In this document: positions 28,703-35,746 of the stretch, piece after piece
Numbering within the stretch: the first letter of the stretch is position 1
Layout of the letters: the number at the start of each line of letters is the position of its first letter
IMG/VR virus record: IMGVR_UViG_3300045999_007667
Span: 1 to 38,579 of that record
Reading direction: 5' to 3' (one strand)
DNA: 38,579 nucleotides
DNA from: a virus
Made by a program: the position numbers and the translations under genes
The notes under the pieces: model-generated
Databases searched by the model: none
Told to the model about the DNA's origin: nothing
The model's input: only the letters and a program-made list of their open reading frames with translations

Positions 28703-29325
28703 TTGAAGAAGACTTCCTGCTGCCGCTGTACGAGCCGCTGCTGAATGGTCCGCGTCGTGTCGCTGTTGACGTCGGCGCCAATGTAGGCGACTGGACGCAC
28801 TGGCTGTCGCAGAGGTTCGACCACGTTATTGCCGTCGAGCCGGATCCGCGGGCCGTCGCAGTCCTACGGCCGTGCCTGCCGCGAAACGCCACGCTTCTGC
28901 AGGCGGCCTGCGGGAATTCCGGTGGCGACGTTGACTTCTTTGTGCGAGACAACCCGCTGCAGTCGTCGCTGCTTCCAGAGCATCCCATCGGCGGCGGCGA
29001 CCAGCGGGATGTGTCTGTCGTGGAGGTCGTCAAGCGGCCGTGCCTGTCGCTCGACCAGATCCTCACCGCCGCGAGGCTGCTCACCGGCCACGCCGAGATC
29101 GACTTCGTGAAACTCGACATCGAGGGGGCCGAACACCTTGCTCTGCAGAGCGCCACGCCTGAGTTGTTCAGAAACACCCGCTGGCTCATCGAGATCCACG
29201 ACAACCGCGTCCCAGTCGGCCTCGCAGTCCAGCGGCTGGGATACGAAACGCTTCGCGTCGTCCGGCACCCTGCCCCGAACGCCCACCCCGAGCATCTCTG
29301 GATACTTGCCAATGAATCCCGATGA
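28699..29325 (+). CDS. FkbM-family SAM methyltransferase (208 aa)
   Basis: VAVDVGANVGDWTHWLSQ (residues 21-38) is the SAM-binding motif I of FkbM-type enzymes, HVIAVEPDP (42-50) carries the acidic ribose-binding residue and FVKLDIEGAE is the later FkbM motif. The family O-methylates sugars or small molecules. It overlaps the following glycosyltransferase gene, so both may act on the same carbohydrate, on host envelope or virion. Confidence 0.8.
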   Translation: MIEEDFLLPLYEPLLNGPRRVAVDVGANVGDWTHWLSQRFDHVIAVEPDPRAVAVLRPCLPRNATLLQAACGNSGGDVDFFVRDNPLQSSLLPEHPIGGGDQRDVSVVEVVKRPCLSLDQILTAARLLTGHAEIDFVKLDIEGAEHLALQSATPELFRNTRWLIEIHDNRVPVGLAVQRLGYETLRVVRHPAPNAHPEHLWILANESR

Positions 29326-30169
29326 CTACTGGAACATTGAGCCGGCGTACCAGAAGCAGTACGACGGCTTCGTGGACATGGGCCGCGCCATGGCAGCGGA
29401 TGCCAAACTCTGCGTCCTGTCGATTGCCCGCAACGCCATGCCGCACCTGACCAACACGCTCTCGCTGCTGGAGCAGGCCGTGGCCCCGTTCAAGCAGGCT
29501 GTGTTTTACGCCTACGAGAACGACTCCACGGACGGCACGGGCGAAGAACTGGTCCGATTCGCCGAGACGAGGCCGTGGGTCGCGGTCGAGCGGGCTTCGC
29601 TGGGCCGGCCTGACCTTCGCAGTTTTGAGGAGGACCGCACGGTCGCCCTCGCGGAGTACCGAAACCGCTGCCGGCTGTGGGCCAAGGCCAATGCGCCGGA
29701 CTTCGACTACTACGCCGTGCTGGACACCGACCCGCATGGCGGGTTCTCGCCGGCCGGCCTGCTGAACAGCGTCGGCTGGCTGGGCCACTACGCCAGCGAC
29801 TCCAGAAAAAACCCGGCCGGCATGGCGAGCATCTCGCTGTGGAGCGGGATCGGCGACGAAGGCGAGTTGCGGCTTGCCCACTACGACGCCTGGGCGGCCC
29901 GCCTCAACTACTGGGACGACCGGCGCGATCACCGCTGGTTTCATCTCTGGCTCCCCCCTGTTGGCAGCACGCCGGTGCCGTTCCATTCGGCGTTCGGCGG
30001 CCTCGCCGTGTACCGGAACTGTGCGTTTCTGGCCCCCGGCGTCGAGTACGTCGGCGGCGACTGCGAACACGTTGCCCTGCACAAGTCCATGAGCGCCGCC
30101 GGCTACCAGATGTACCTCAACCCGGGCTGCCGCTATGCGGCCGTAATCCCCGATGCCGTCACCGCGTAA
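29312..30169 (+). CDS. GT-A-type glycosyltransferase-like protein (285 aa)
   Basis: CVLSIARNAMPHLTNTLSLL begins a nucleotide-sugar-binding fold; YENDSTDGTGEE matches the loop of GT-A enzymes and YYAVLDTDPHGG looks like a metal-binding DxD region. The C-terminal third has HSAFGGLAVYR and GGDCEHVALHKSM, typical of acceptor sites. Substrate is unknown. It overlaps the FkbM gene by 14 bp. Confidence 0.65.
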   Translation: MNPDDYWNIEPAYQKQYDGFVDMGRAMAADAKLCVLSIARNAMPHLTNTLSLLEQAVAPFKQAVFYAYENDSTDGTGEELVRFAETRPWVAVERASLGRPDLRSFEEDRTVALAEYRNRCRLWAKANAPDFDYYAVLDTDPHGGFSPAGLLNSVGWLGHYASDSRKNPAGMASISLWSGIGDEGELRLAHYDAWAARLNYWDDRRDHRWFHLWLPPVGSTPVPFHSAFGGLAVYRNCAFLAPGVEYVGGDCEHVALHKSMSAAGYQMYLNPGCRYAAVIPDAVTA

Positions 30170-30545
30170 GTCCGCGCAGGAGATCGAGGCCAACAAGGAA
30201 GCGGCCAACCGGAAGCGAAAACTACGCCGCCTCTGGTCGTTCAGCGACCTGACGTTTGACGAGGTGTGCGATGAGATGGGGATGACGGAGCCGGAACTGC
30301 TGGCCTACGCCAAGTCCCTCGGCATGAAAGATCGCGTCGAGCCGCCGGTCTATATGCCGACCCCTGAGCGGATCCGCGTGGCGGCCGCCAAGATCCGCGC
30401 TGGCTGGACGGAGGCCGAACGCGAGTCCCGCCTCGGCGCTGGCGCATTCGTTAGAATGAATATGGCGACGGAGCCACACAACCATGCCGGCCGAACTGCG
30501 TCTAGTCCTGGCCGGCAAGGAAGTGCGCCTGACATTCACGATTGA
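30153..30545 (+). CDS. HTH-like regulator (130 aa), related to the gene at 28090
   Basis: The ATG at 30153 overlaps the glycosyltransferase end by 17 bp. A basic N-terminus is followed by LTFDEVCDEMGMTEPELLAY (HTH-like) and PTPERIRVAAAKIRAGWTEA, shared with the gene at 28090. The last 30 residues are low-complexity and overlap the next gene by 62 bp, so the true C-terminus is uncertain. Confidence 0.5.
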   Translation: MPSPRKSAQEIEANKEAANRKRKLRRLWSFSDLTFDEVCDEMGMTEPELLAYAKSLGMKDRVEPPVYMPTPERIRVAAAKIRAGWTEAERESRLGAGAFVRMNMATEPHNHAGRTASSPGRQGSAPDIHD

Positions 30546-30672
30546 CGACCGCGAGGTCAACGGCGAGTTGTGGTCGTTCGACCGGAAGTTGTCCAAGGCC
30601 GAGGTTCAGGAGATCGTCGAGTGCGTGTTTCACGACGCCTACTCGGTTGTCCAGCACGCCGCCCATGAGTGA
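30484..30672 (+). CDS. Small hypothetical protein (62 aa)
   Basis: The ATG at 30484 lies inside the preceding frame. The product has strands RLVLAGKEVRLTFTI and a helix AEVQEIVECVFHDAY. I recognise no family. The stop overlaps the next start (ATG 30665). The coding character looks better than the overlapping tail of 30153-30545. Confidence 0.5.
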   Translation: MPAELRLVLAGKEVRLTFTIDDREVNGELWSFDRKLSKAEVQEIVECVFHDAYSVVQHAAHE

Positions 30673-30856
30673 TTCGCCGCGATACATCCGCGTGGCTGGC
30701 TATTACGGCGACGATTCGCCGCCGCTGATGAATCTCGTCCCCGAAGCCCCGCCGAGCCACTGGGGCAAGATGACGAGCCAGCAACGCACAACGTCACCGC
30801 AGTACCTCAAGTTCCTCCAGAAAAAGGTGAAGACCGATGGCGAAAGAACCCGTTGA
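30665..30856 (+). CDS. Small basic protein (63 aa)
   Basis: The ATG at 30665 overlaps the previous stop. It has a Pro/Ser-rich middle and a Lys-rich C-terminus (KFLQKKVKTDGERTR). No membrane segment and no recognised family. It overlaps the next gene by 20 bp. Confidence 0.5.
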   Translation: MSDSPRYIRVAGYYGDDSPPLMNLVPEAPPSHWGKMTSQQRTTSPQYLKFLQKKVKTDGERTR

Positions 30857-31118
30857 CATCTACGGCGCGAACCTGCCGATTTTCGAGAAATTGAAGTTGC
30901 TCGCCGAATGGGCGCCGCTGATCGGCAGGCTGCAGGCCGTGGCCGCCGCCAGGGACCCGCACGGCCAAGCGCTGGCCGTTGTGTCGGCCGTGCAGTGGGC
31001 TGCAGGGAAGTCGAGTACGGAACTCGACGACGAGGCTCTCTTCCATCTTGAGGCCGTCCTCCGCTCTCCCGAGGGGAAAGCGTTCTTTGAGTGGGCCGCT
31101 GCGAAGGTGCTGGCATGA
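30837..31118 (+). CDS. Small helical protein (93 aa)
   Basis: The ATG at 30837 is inside the previous gene. The product is mostly helical (FEKLKLLAEWAPLIGRLQAV, LDDEALFHLEAVLRS). I recognise no family. It is linked by ATGA overlap to the next gene. By position it may be an assembly or accessory protein of the module with the cysteine peptidase. Confidence 0.5.
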   Translation: MAKEPVDIYGANLPIFEKLKLLAEWAPLIGRLQAVAAARDPHGQALAVVSAVQWAAGKSSTELDDEALFHLEAVLRSPEGKAFFEWAAAKVLA

Positions 31119-31333
31119 GCGTGGCGCAGTACGTCTCCGCAGCGGCAGCCATTGTGGTTGCCGCGTATCCGTATGTCGGTCACCTCCGGCTGCCGGGCAT
31201 TGGCTACAGCCGGGCCATCGCCGCCCTGTCGGAGGTGCGCCTGCGGCTCATCAAGACCAGCCGCCTCGGCGACGACCAGAAGAAGGCGATCGACGTTCTC
31301 ACGCTGGCGCTTGTGGACGGGAGTGACCAATGA
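31115..31333 (+). CDS. Small membrane-anchored protein (72 aa)
   Basis: The ATG at 31115 overlaps the previous stop. The N-terminal segment VAQYVSAAAAIVVAAYPYVG may anchor it, followed by a basic helix. The stop overlaps the next ATG. I recognise no family; lysis-associated or membrane-remodelling functions are possible. Confidence 0.5.
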   Translation: MSVAQYVSAAAAIVVAAYPYVGHLRLPGIGYSRAIAALSEVRLRLIKTSRLGDDQKKAIDVLTLALVDGSDQ

Positions 31334-31812
31334 ACCAATATCTGAGGTGGCTGGTGGTTGTCGTGCTGCTGTTTTTCTCATGGAAAGGCGCGTCGCTGAA
31401 CCTCAACTGGCCGCCGCACGACGAGGCCGTGGAGGCGCCGAAGCCAGAGAAAGAGGCATCGGAGTGGTGTGCGGCCGTCCGACCGATTGCGGCCAAGATG
31501 CTGCCCGGCGACCGGGTGTATCTCGCCAGTCTGTACGAAGCCATGGGGCATATCCTCAAGCGTGATTTCTCCCGCGACCAGCCGATCATCAAGACGAGCG
31601 ACGATTTTGTGACGTTCCACTCGGGGACGCTCCGGCTGGCGATCGACAAAGCCAGCGTCGGGAAGTACCCCGGCCTTGCGGAAGCGATCGACCAAGCGTT
31701 TCTTGCAGCGATGGGGGCCGACCCGAAGCCGCTGGACTCGGTGGCGCAGGCCCGGCTGCTTTCCGCGTGCAGTGCGATGTCGTGGGCCATCGGGATCGGA
31801 TTCGATGAGTGA
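31330..31812 (+). CDS. Membrane-anchored periplasmic-type protein (160 aa)
   Basis: The first 20 residues (MNQYLRWLVVVVLLFFSWKG) form a signal anchor. The rest is soluble, with many helices and EWCAAVRPIAAKMLPGD near residue 45. Expected location is the outer face of the cytoplasmic membrane. I recognise no family. It overlaps the cysteine-peptidase-like gene by 8 bp. Confidence 0.55.
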   Translation: MNQYLRWLVVVVLLFFSWKGASLNLNWPPHDEAVEAPKPEKEASEWCAAVRPIAAKMLPGDRVYLASLYEAMGHILKRDFSRDQPIIKTSDDFVTFHSGTLRLAIDKASVGKYPGLAEAIDQAFLAAMGADPKPLDSVAQARLLSACSAMSWAIGIGFDE

Positions 31813-32806
31813 CGACTTCAATCCGCTGGCTGCCTACTCCCGCGGCCTCGTCGGCTGCCGGCCCGACAAGCGCGCCGACGAGGAACTCGTCGATTCGATC
31901 ATCCGCAAGGGCGGCGATCCGGACGGCGGGAGTGTCGCATACAACTGGGATTTCACCGAGGCTGGGAAAGGCAAACTGACCCTGCTGTTCCCGGCGGTGC
32001 AGTCTGTGTTCCCCGGCTGCTGGCCCGGCCCCACCCAACTGACAGGCGACTGCGTCGCGCGAGCGGCGGCGAACTGCCTGCTGACATCGCTGGCCCTTGA
32101 GGTTGCCGGCAACAAGCCCGACGAAGTCACTGGCCGGCTGGAAGGCGCCCCGGAAGTGCCGCCTGCTGGAGTGAAGGACTCCGTCGTTGCCTCGGAGTCT
32201 CTTTGGGCGTGGAGGGGGTACGACGGCGACGGCTGGATCTGCTCGCGGGCGGCGCAGGTTGCCACGACCAAGGGCTTCCTCGTCCGCAGGGCGTATCCGC
32301 AGTTTGGCGTTGACTTTACTCAGTACACCGAGCGCAGCATCGGCGTAGGCGGCTCTCGTGCGCCGAGCCAGAAGTGGCTCGACGAGTCTTCGCAGCACAT
32401 CGCCCGCACGGCCACCGTGCTGTCGGGCCGGGAGCAGGTGCGTGACTTCCTGTTTCAGGGCTATGGAATTTTCAACTGCAGTTCCATGGGTTTTGAGCGG
32501 ACGCGCAACGAAGACGGCGTGAGCCGTCAGGTCGGCATCTGGCAACATGCGCAAAGTTTTCTCGGCTATGACGACCGGCCGGAGACACACAAGAAATACG
32601 GGCAGGCGCTCGTCTTGTGGAACAACACTTGGGCCGCCTGGAATACCGGCAGTCGCCGGATCATGGGGACGGACATCGAGATCCCGCCCGGCTCGTTCTG
32701 GGCGCTGGCTTCCACGATCGACAAGGCACAGTGCATCGCCCTGTCGAGCGTGGCCGGCTGGCCTCGTCGGCAGCACACTACCTTCGGCGCTGTGGGCAAC
32801 GTATGA
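31805..32806 (+). CDS. Papain-like cysteine peptidase (333 aa)
   Basis: The residues of a papain-type site occur in order: Gln78 and Cys83 (PTQLTGDCVARAA), His248 (IWQHAQSFLGY) and Asn273/274 (LWNNTWAAWN), with spacing typical of C1-like folds. There is no signal peptide. Such proteins could cleave host proteins, process virion proteins or act on peptidoglycan cross-links. The two flanking genes encode membrane or lipoproteins, so an envelope or virion role is likelier than a purely cytoplasmic one. The family call is from motif reading only. Confidence 0.6.
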   Translation: MSDDFNPLAAYSRGLVGCRPDKRADEELVDSIIRKGGDPDGGSVAYNWDFTEAGKGKLTLLFPAVQSVFPGCWPGPTQLTGDCVARAAANCLLTSLALEVAGNKPDEVTGRLEGAPEVPPAGVKDSVVASESLWAWRGYDGDGWICSRAAQVATTKGFLVRRAYPQFGVDFTQYTERSIGVGGSRAPSQKWLDESSQHIARTATVLSGREQVRDFLFQGYGIFNCSSMGFERTRNEDGVSRQVGIWQHAQSFLGYDDRPETHKKYGQALVLWNNTWAAWNTGSRRIMGTDIEIPPGSFWALASTIDKAQCIALSSVAGWPRRQHTTFGAVGNV

Positions 32807-33066
32807 AACGTATTCTTTGGGCGATCCCTGTGTTTGCCACGCTGGGGTGCGTCGTCTTGCCTCGTAGGGGGGACGACCTGCAGCCGTTCGTGGCCGCCGC
32901 CGGCCGCTACTCGCTGATGGCGGCGCAGAAACCCGCCCCCGCCAAAGTCTGCGAAAACTGTCGCGGGCTCGGCAAAGTTGGCGACGGAAAAGTGTTCGTC
33001 GTCTGCCCTGTGTGTAAGGGCGGCACGACCAAACCGTGCGCGACCGGCTCATGCACGCCCCGCTGA
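32803..33066 (+). CDS. Small lipoprotein with zinc-ribbon motif (87 aa)
   Basis: MKRILWAIPVFATLGCVVLP has a basic start, a hydrophobic stretch and a lipobox LGC, so it is probably lipidated at Cys16. The C-terminal part has CENCRGLGKVGDG and CPVCKGG, the paired CxxCxGxG motifs of a DnaJ-type zinc ribbon. It overlaps the peptidase-like gene by 4 bp. Confidence 0.6.
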   Translation: MKRILWAIPVFATLGCVVLPRRGDDLQPFVAAAGRYSLMAAQKPAPAKVCENCRGLGKVGDGKVFVVCPVCKGGTTKPCATGSCTPR

Positions 33067-33359
33067 AGGCGTATGTAGTCAAGCGCGGCGGCATCAGAAT
33101 GTCGGCCCACTGGCGACTGGCGTACAGGCTGGTCGATATGGCCGTCGAGGAGTGGCCCGGCGGCTGCGACATCGACCGCATGGCTGACGTTCTGCAGGCC
33201 CGGCTGTCGATTCGCGTCCGCAGAGAGTACGGCAGCGTCGTCGGCAGGCTGCTGGTATGCGTTCTCGTCCCCGCGATTGCGCGGCTGGCCGTCGAGTGGT
33301 GGTGTGCGCGAGACTCGCATCGCGTTCTCATGAAAGGCTGGACCGACAAGGATGCCTAA
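33051..33359 (+). CDS. Small membrane protein (102 aa), paralogue of the gene at 7006
   Basis: The ATG at 33051 keeps the same length before the conserved MAVEEW as its relative has; ATG 33099 is the alternative. It shares with 7006-7308 the order A-V-x-E-W, R-x-YG-S/T, a hydrophobic segment (LLVCVLVPAIARLAV) and a final WW followed by a basic tail. One membrane span is predicted. Confidence 0.55.
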   Translation: MHAPLKAYVVKRGGIRMSAHWRLAYRLVDMAVEEWPGGCDIDRMADVLQARLSIRVRREYGSVVGRLLVCVLVPAIARLAVEWWCARDSHRVLMKGWTDKDA

Positions 33360-33639
33360 GAGAATTCCTACCTACCGGCCGCGGACGCAGGCCAGCCGAC
33401 CGACCGCCGCGGAGCGCGGTTATTGCTCCGCTGCGTGGCGGCGCACACGGCTTGCCGTGATTGCCCGAGACGAGGGCAAGTGCCAACTGTGCGGGATCCT
33501 TGTGCATGGCCGCGAGGCCCATGTAGACCACATCATCGAAAAGCCGCGCGGCACCGACGCGATGCACAACCTGCGCCTGCTCTGCCAGCCCTGCCACAGC
33601 CGCCGGCACGCTCAGGACTCTTTGGGCCAAGGGGCCTGA
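33352..33639 (+). CDS. HNH endonuclease (95 aa)
   Basis: KCQLCGILVHGREAHVDHII has the first zinc Cys pair and the catalytic HVDH; NLRLLCQPCHSRRH supplies the N, the second Cys pair and the last His. This is the complete HNH core of small phage nucleases, often linked to terminase/packaging or to homing. No terminase is seen beside it. It overlaps the previous gene by 8 bp. Confidence 0.85.
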   Translation: MPKRIPTYRPRTQASRPTAAERGYCSAAWRRTRLAVIARDEGKCQLCGILVHGREAHVDHIIEKPRGTDAMHNLRLLCQPCHSRRHAQDSLGQGA

Positions 33640-33791
33640 CCGTTCTCGATCTGCAGGCGGATGGCCCGCGCATATTGCGAGACATGCGCCGCCGGCAAGA
33701 CCCGGGCCTCTACCAAGAGCCGGAGCCATTCCACCACGTTGTAGCGAGTGAGGCGATTACGCCCAACGCGCTGCGGCCATTCTTTTTCCAC
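33612..33791 (-). CDS. Small minus-strand protein (59 aa), probable
   Basis: A GTG at 33791 opens a frame beginning MEKEWPQRVGRNRLTRYNVV, continuing EWLRLLVEARVLPAAHVSQY and ending APWPKES. The composition looks like a real protein, with a helix-turn-helix-like first half. It overlaps the neighbouring minus gene by 35 bp and the convergent HNH gene by 28 bp. Confidence 0.4.
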   Translation of the reverse strand: MEKEWPQRVGRNRLTRYNVVEWLRLLVEARVLPAAHVSQYARAIRLQIENGQAPWPKES

Positions 33792-34152
33792 GTTCGCTCA
33801 TCGCTTTCTTGTCACGGTGGATCCTGGTGACGCCGGCCGAAAGGACGTTGTCCCTGACCTGATTGAGTTGCGACTGCGGCAGGTAGCGGCGGTTGCCCAC
33901 TTTCACGCCCAGCCCCGTGCGCTCCAGCACCCGGAGGACCGTGGATCGCGAGCATCCAATGATTGTGGCGGCTTGCTGCAGGGTCAACTGCTTTCCACGG
34001 ACGGGTGTGCTTTCCACGGACGGGTCACGCCCTTTGAGAAAAGCCTTGTTGCCGAGATACACGACCTCGCCGCGGCTGGCCGCCCTGGCGATGACTGTCC
34101 GGCGAGAGACGCCTGACAGTCGGGCTACTGTGTCTGCGTCTGCTAGTTTCAT
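33757..34152 (-). CDS. DNA-binding protein with two HTH motifs (131 aa)
   Basis: ADTVARLSGVSRRTVIARAA and LQQAATIIGCSRSTVLRVLE are two helix-turn-helix motifs of the excisionase/MerR type, each followed by a small wing (GEVVYLGNKAF, VKVGNRRYLP). The C-terminus SERGKRMAAARW is basic. Near bases 33996-34025 the gene holds two copies of CACGGACGGGT, which also occurs in the 17-bp repeats at 38.1 kb. It is the first minus gene after the convergence point. Confidence 0.65.
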   Translation of the reverse strand: MKLADADTVARLSGVSRRTVIARAASRGEVVYLGNKAFLKGRDPSVESTPVRGKQLTLQQAATIIGCSRSTVLRVLERTGLGVKVGNRRYLPQSQLNQVRDNVLSAGVTRIHRDKKAMSERGKRMAAARWA

Positions 34153-34403
34153 GATTCACCCTCTGAAGCCATATCCTCTAATTCTGAAAGCAACCTGTCC
34201 ACCGCATATTCGCTGATTGTCTTGCCGTCGTCGTCATACGGAGACAACCAGCCAGCGGCATGAGATTCTGAGTACCTCGACCACGCATCCAGAACAGACT
34301 CTTTTGCAGCCCACACGCCACGCGCGATAAGAGAAGCCTGAAGTTTTGGAACATCTATGTAGCGACGAGGGCAGTCGCAATCGAATGGGTCAATAATCCT
34401 CAT
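34149..34403 (-). CDS. Small hypothetical phage protein (84 aa)
   Basis: I chose the start at 34403 because AAGGAG is 6 bp upstream on minus; an ATG at 34421 is less likely. MRIIDPFDCDCPRRYIDVPK and a tryptophan-bearing helix (VLDAWSRYSESHAAGWL) followed by an acidic end give a small soluble protein. I recognise no named family. It overlaps the next gene by 4 bp. Confidence 0.55.
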   Translation of the reverse strand: MRIIDPFDCDCPRRYIDVPKLQASLIARGVWAAKESVLDAWSRYSESHAAGWLSPYDDDGKTISEYAVDRLLSELEDMASEGES

Positions 34404-34424
34404 GCTTGTTCTCCTTGCCATGGG

Positions 34425-34673
34425 TCACAACACTTCCGCCAGTGCGTCCGCAATCGCGTCGTGGTCGTCGCCGGCCGTTACGCTCAACAAGCGCAGGCCG
34501 TCCGCGGCGTCCAGCGCCTCGACTTCCGTCGGGCCGTCATACGAGTCCACCGCGACCCGCCTGACGGCCGGCCCGTGGCCGGCGCTCTTTAGTCTTTCCA
34601 AAACACCTTCATCGAGCCACAGGCAGCCGGCTTCCTGTATGGCATACAGGGCGTTTTTGACATATCCCATCAC
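34425..34673 (-). CDS. Small hypothetical protein (82 aa)
   Basis: It starts MMGYVKNALYAIQEAGCLWL; the initiating ATG could be 34673 or 34670. The C-terminus is acidic (DDHDAIADALAEVL). It overlaps the preceding minus gene by 4 bp. No family is recognised. Confidence 0.5.
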   Translation of the reverse strand: MMGYVKNALYAIQEAGCLWLDEGVLERLKSAGHGPAVRRVAVDSYDGPTEVEALDAADGLRLLSVTAGDDHDAIADALAEVL

Positions 34674-34903
34674 TTCACCGCCTTTCGGATGATTCTATTC
34701 AGGAAGGCAACGTCCACGCGGTCGTTCAGCCTTGGCACCTTGACGCCGATCCTTCGGAGGTCTGACGCATACACCAGCATGGCCGCTTCGGTCGTGCCGA
34801 GCCGCTTGGCAATCTGTGCGCCGGACTCACCCGAGACATACCCCTCCATGTACCGGCGCACGAACGTGGAAAATGGCCGCTCTCCGGGTGCGTATCGCTT
34901 CAT
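34670..34903 (-). CDS. HTH-like small protein (77 aa)
   Basis: The start at 34903 has GGAG 8 bp upstream. The segment SGESGAQIAKRLGTTEAAML is a helix-turn-helix-like motif, and the ending DVAFLNRIIRKAVK is basic. It may be a small regulator. It overlaps the preceding gene end at 34900-34903. Confidence 0.5.
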   Translation of the reverse strand: MKRYAPGERPFSTFVRRYMEGYVSGESGAQIAKRLGTTEAAMLVYASDLRRIGVKVPRLNDRVDVAFLNRIIRKAVK

Positions 34904-35193
34904 CGCTTTTTGCTCCTGACCTTGCTCCGGATCTTGTACGGACGGCATACGACTTCCGGAGCCGCCTTGTTCCTTCGCCGCCCTTCAACGTGAAGCAGCA
35001 CGGCGCCGTCCTTGTTTCGGGCCTCGATATAGACCCGCGCCCCGTGGCGGGTGGCTCTCACGAACGTGCAGGTTCCGCGCGTTGCCAGCGGGATCTTTCG
35101 GCCGTCGCTGGTTTTCCAGTACGGCCCGCCGCTGACGCGAAACTTGTCGCCCGGCCGAAGAACCACCCGCTCAGAAACGCGGTACTCATTCAT
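34900..35193 (-). CDS. Small basic beta-rich protein (97 aa)
   Basis: Strands VVLRPGDKFRVSGGPYW and RVYIEARNKDGAVLLHVEG suggest a small beta barrel or SH3-like fold, and the C-terminus is very basic (YKIRSKVRSKKR). Nucleic-acid binding is plausible. It overlaps the next upstream gene by 8 bp. Confidence 0.5.
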   Translation of the reverse strand: MNEYRVSERVVLRPGDKFRVSGGPYWKTSDGRKIPLATRGTCTFVRATRHGARVYIEARNKDGAVLLHVEGRRRNKAAPEVVCRPYKIRSKVRSKKR

Positions 35194-35368
35194 CGCATAC
35201 GCCGAGTTTGAAGGCTTTATCCAACTTTTCGACTGCCGAGAAAAACACCTTGGCGAACTTCTCGCACTCCGGCGGCCCGGCGTGCTTCACGGCGAGGTCA
35301 AGCCCCGTCATGATCGCCGCGGCCTCTTTTTTCGTCAGTCGGACAATCTTCTGCTTTGCAACGGCCAT
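35186..35368 (-). CDS. Small helical protein (60 aa)
   Basis: The start at 35368 has GGAG upstream, and a sigma-54-like site ends 33 bp before it. The sequence VRLTKKEAAAIMTGLDLAVK and FSAVEKLDKAF is helical. No family is recognised. It lies first in the 35368 to 34425 sub-operon. Confidence 0.5.
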   Translation of the reverse strand: MAVAKQKIVRLTKKEAAAIMTGLDLAVKHAGPPECEKFAKVFFSAVEKLDKAFKLGVCDE

Positions 35369-35390
35369 GTCTCTTGCTCCTTTTGGGTTT

Positions 35391-35744
35391 TCACACAGAC
35401 TGCAACTCTCGTTCCAATTTCACGGGCGGCTCGCCCATCCATCTCTCTGGCTGAATGTTCTTGAACCAATCCTGCATCGTTGGGATGAAGCCCAAGTCCT
35501 CCTTGACGTGTTGTTCGCCAATCAGCCGCACCGGAACGACGCGGCCAGCCGCGTTCGTGATGGTGTGGCCGAAGATTCTTTCCGCCATGAAAATCCCCTC
35601 GGCATGATGGCGCAGCGCCCGGTGGCGAAAGTCACCCATCAATCTCTTGGACTCGTCGAACCAATCGTGGATTTTCAGGTAGTCGTCAACGTCGCCGCCC
35701 CAATTCATTTGCGAACTGACGGCATGGTGATACGAGTGGGCCAT
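35391..35744 (-). CDS. DUF6915-type phage protein (117 aa)
   Basis: MAHSYHHAVSSQMNWGGDVD, IHDWFDESKRLMGDFRHRAL, HHAEGIFMAERIFG and RLIGEQHVKEDLGFIP form a highly His/Asp-rich pattern that I recall as DUF6915, found in many phages and mobile elements, function unknown. The many His/Asp/Glu residues could bind metal. AGGAGG precedes the start at 35744. Confidence 0.65.
   Translation of the reverse strand: MAHSYHHAVSSQMNWGGDVDDYLKIHDWFDESKRLMGDFRHRALRHHAEGIFMAERIFGHTITNAAGRVVPVRLIGEQHVKEDLGFIPTMQDWFKNIQPERWMGEPPVKLERELQSV
35401..35416 (-). promoter_or_regulatory. Sigma-54-like promoter e
   Basis: On minus the site reads TGGAACGAGAGTTGCA, one mismatch from the -24/-12 consensus (A for C in GGCAC). 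It lies in the end of the 35391 gene, with -12 about 34 bp before the ATG at 35368. Confidence 0.55.
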
Positions 35745-35746
35745 GG

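Noticed and set aside
31589-33349. 586-codon open frame on the minus strand
   Set aside because: It runs antisense to the peptidase-like, lipoprotein and membrane genes, which have motifs, ribosome-binding sites and overlaps. High G+C content creates such long antisense frames. The same applies to frames at 14435-15535, 17135-17926 and 4988-6139.
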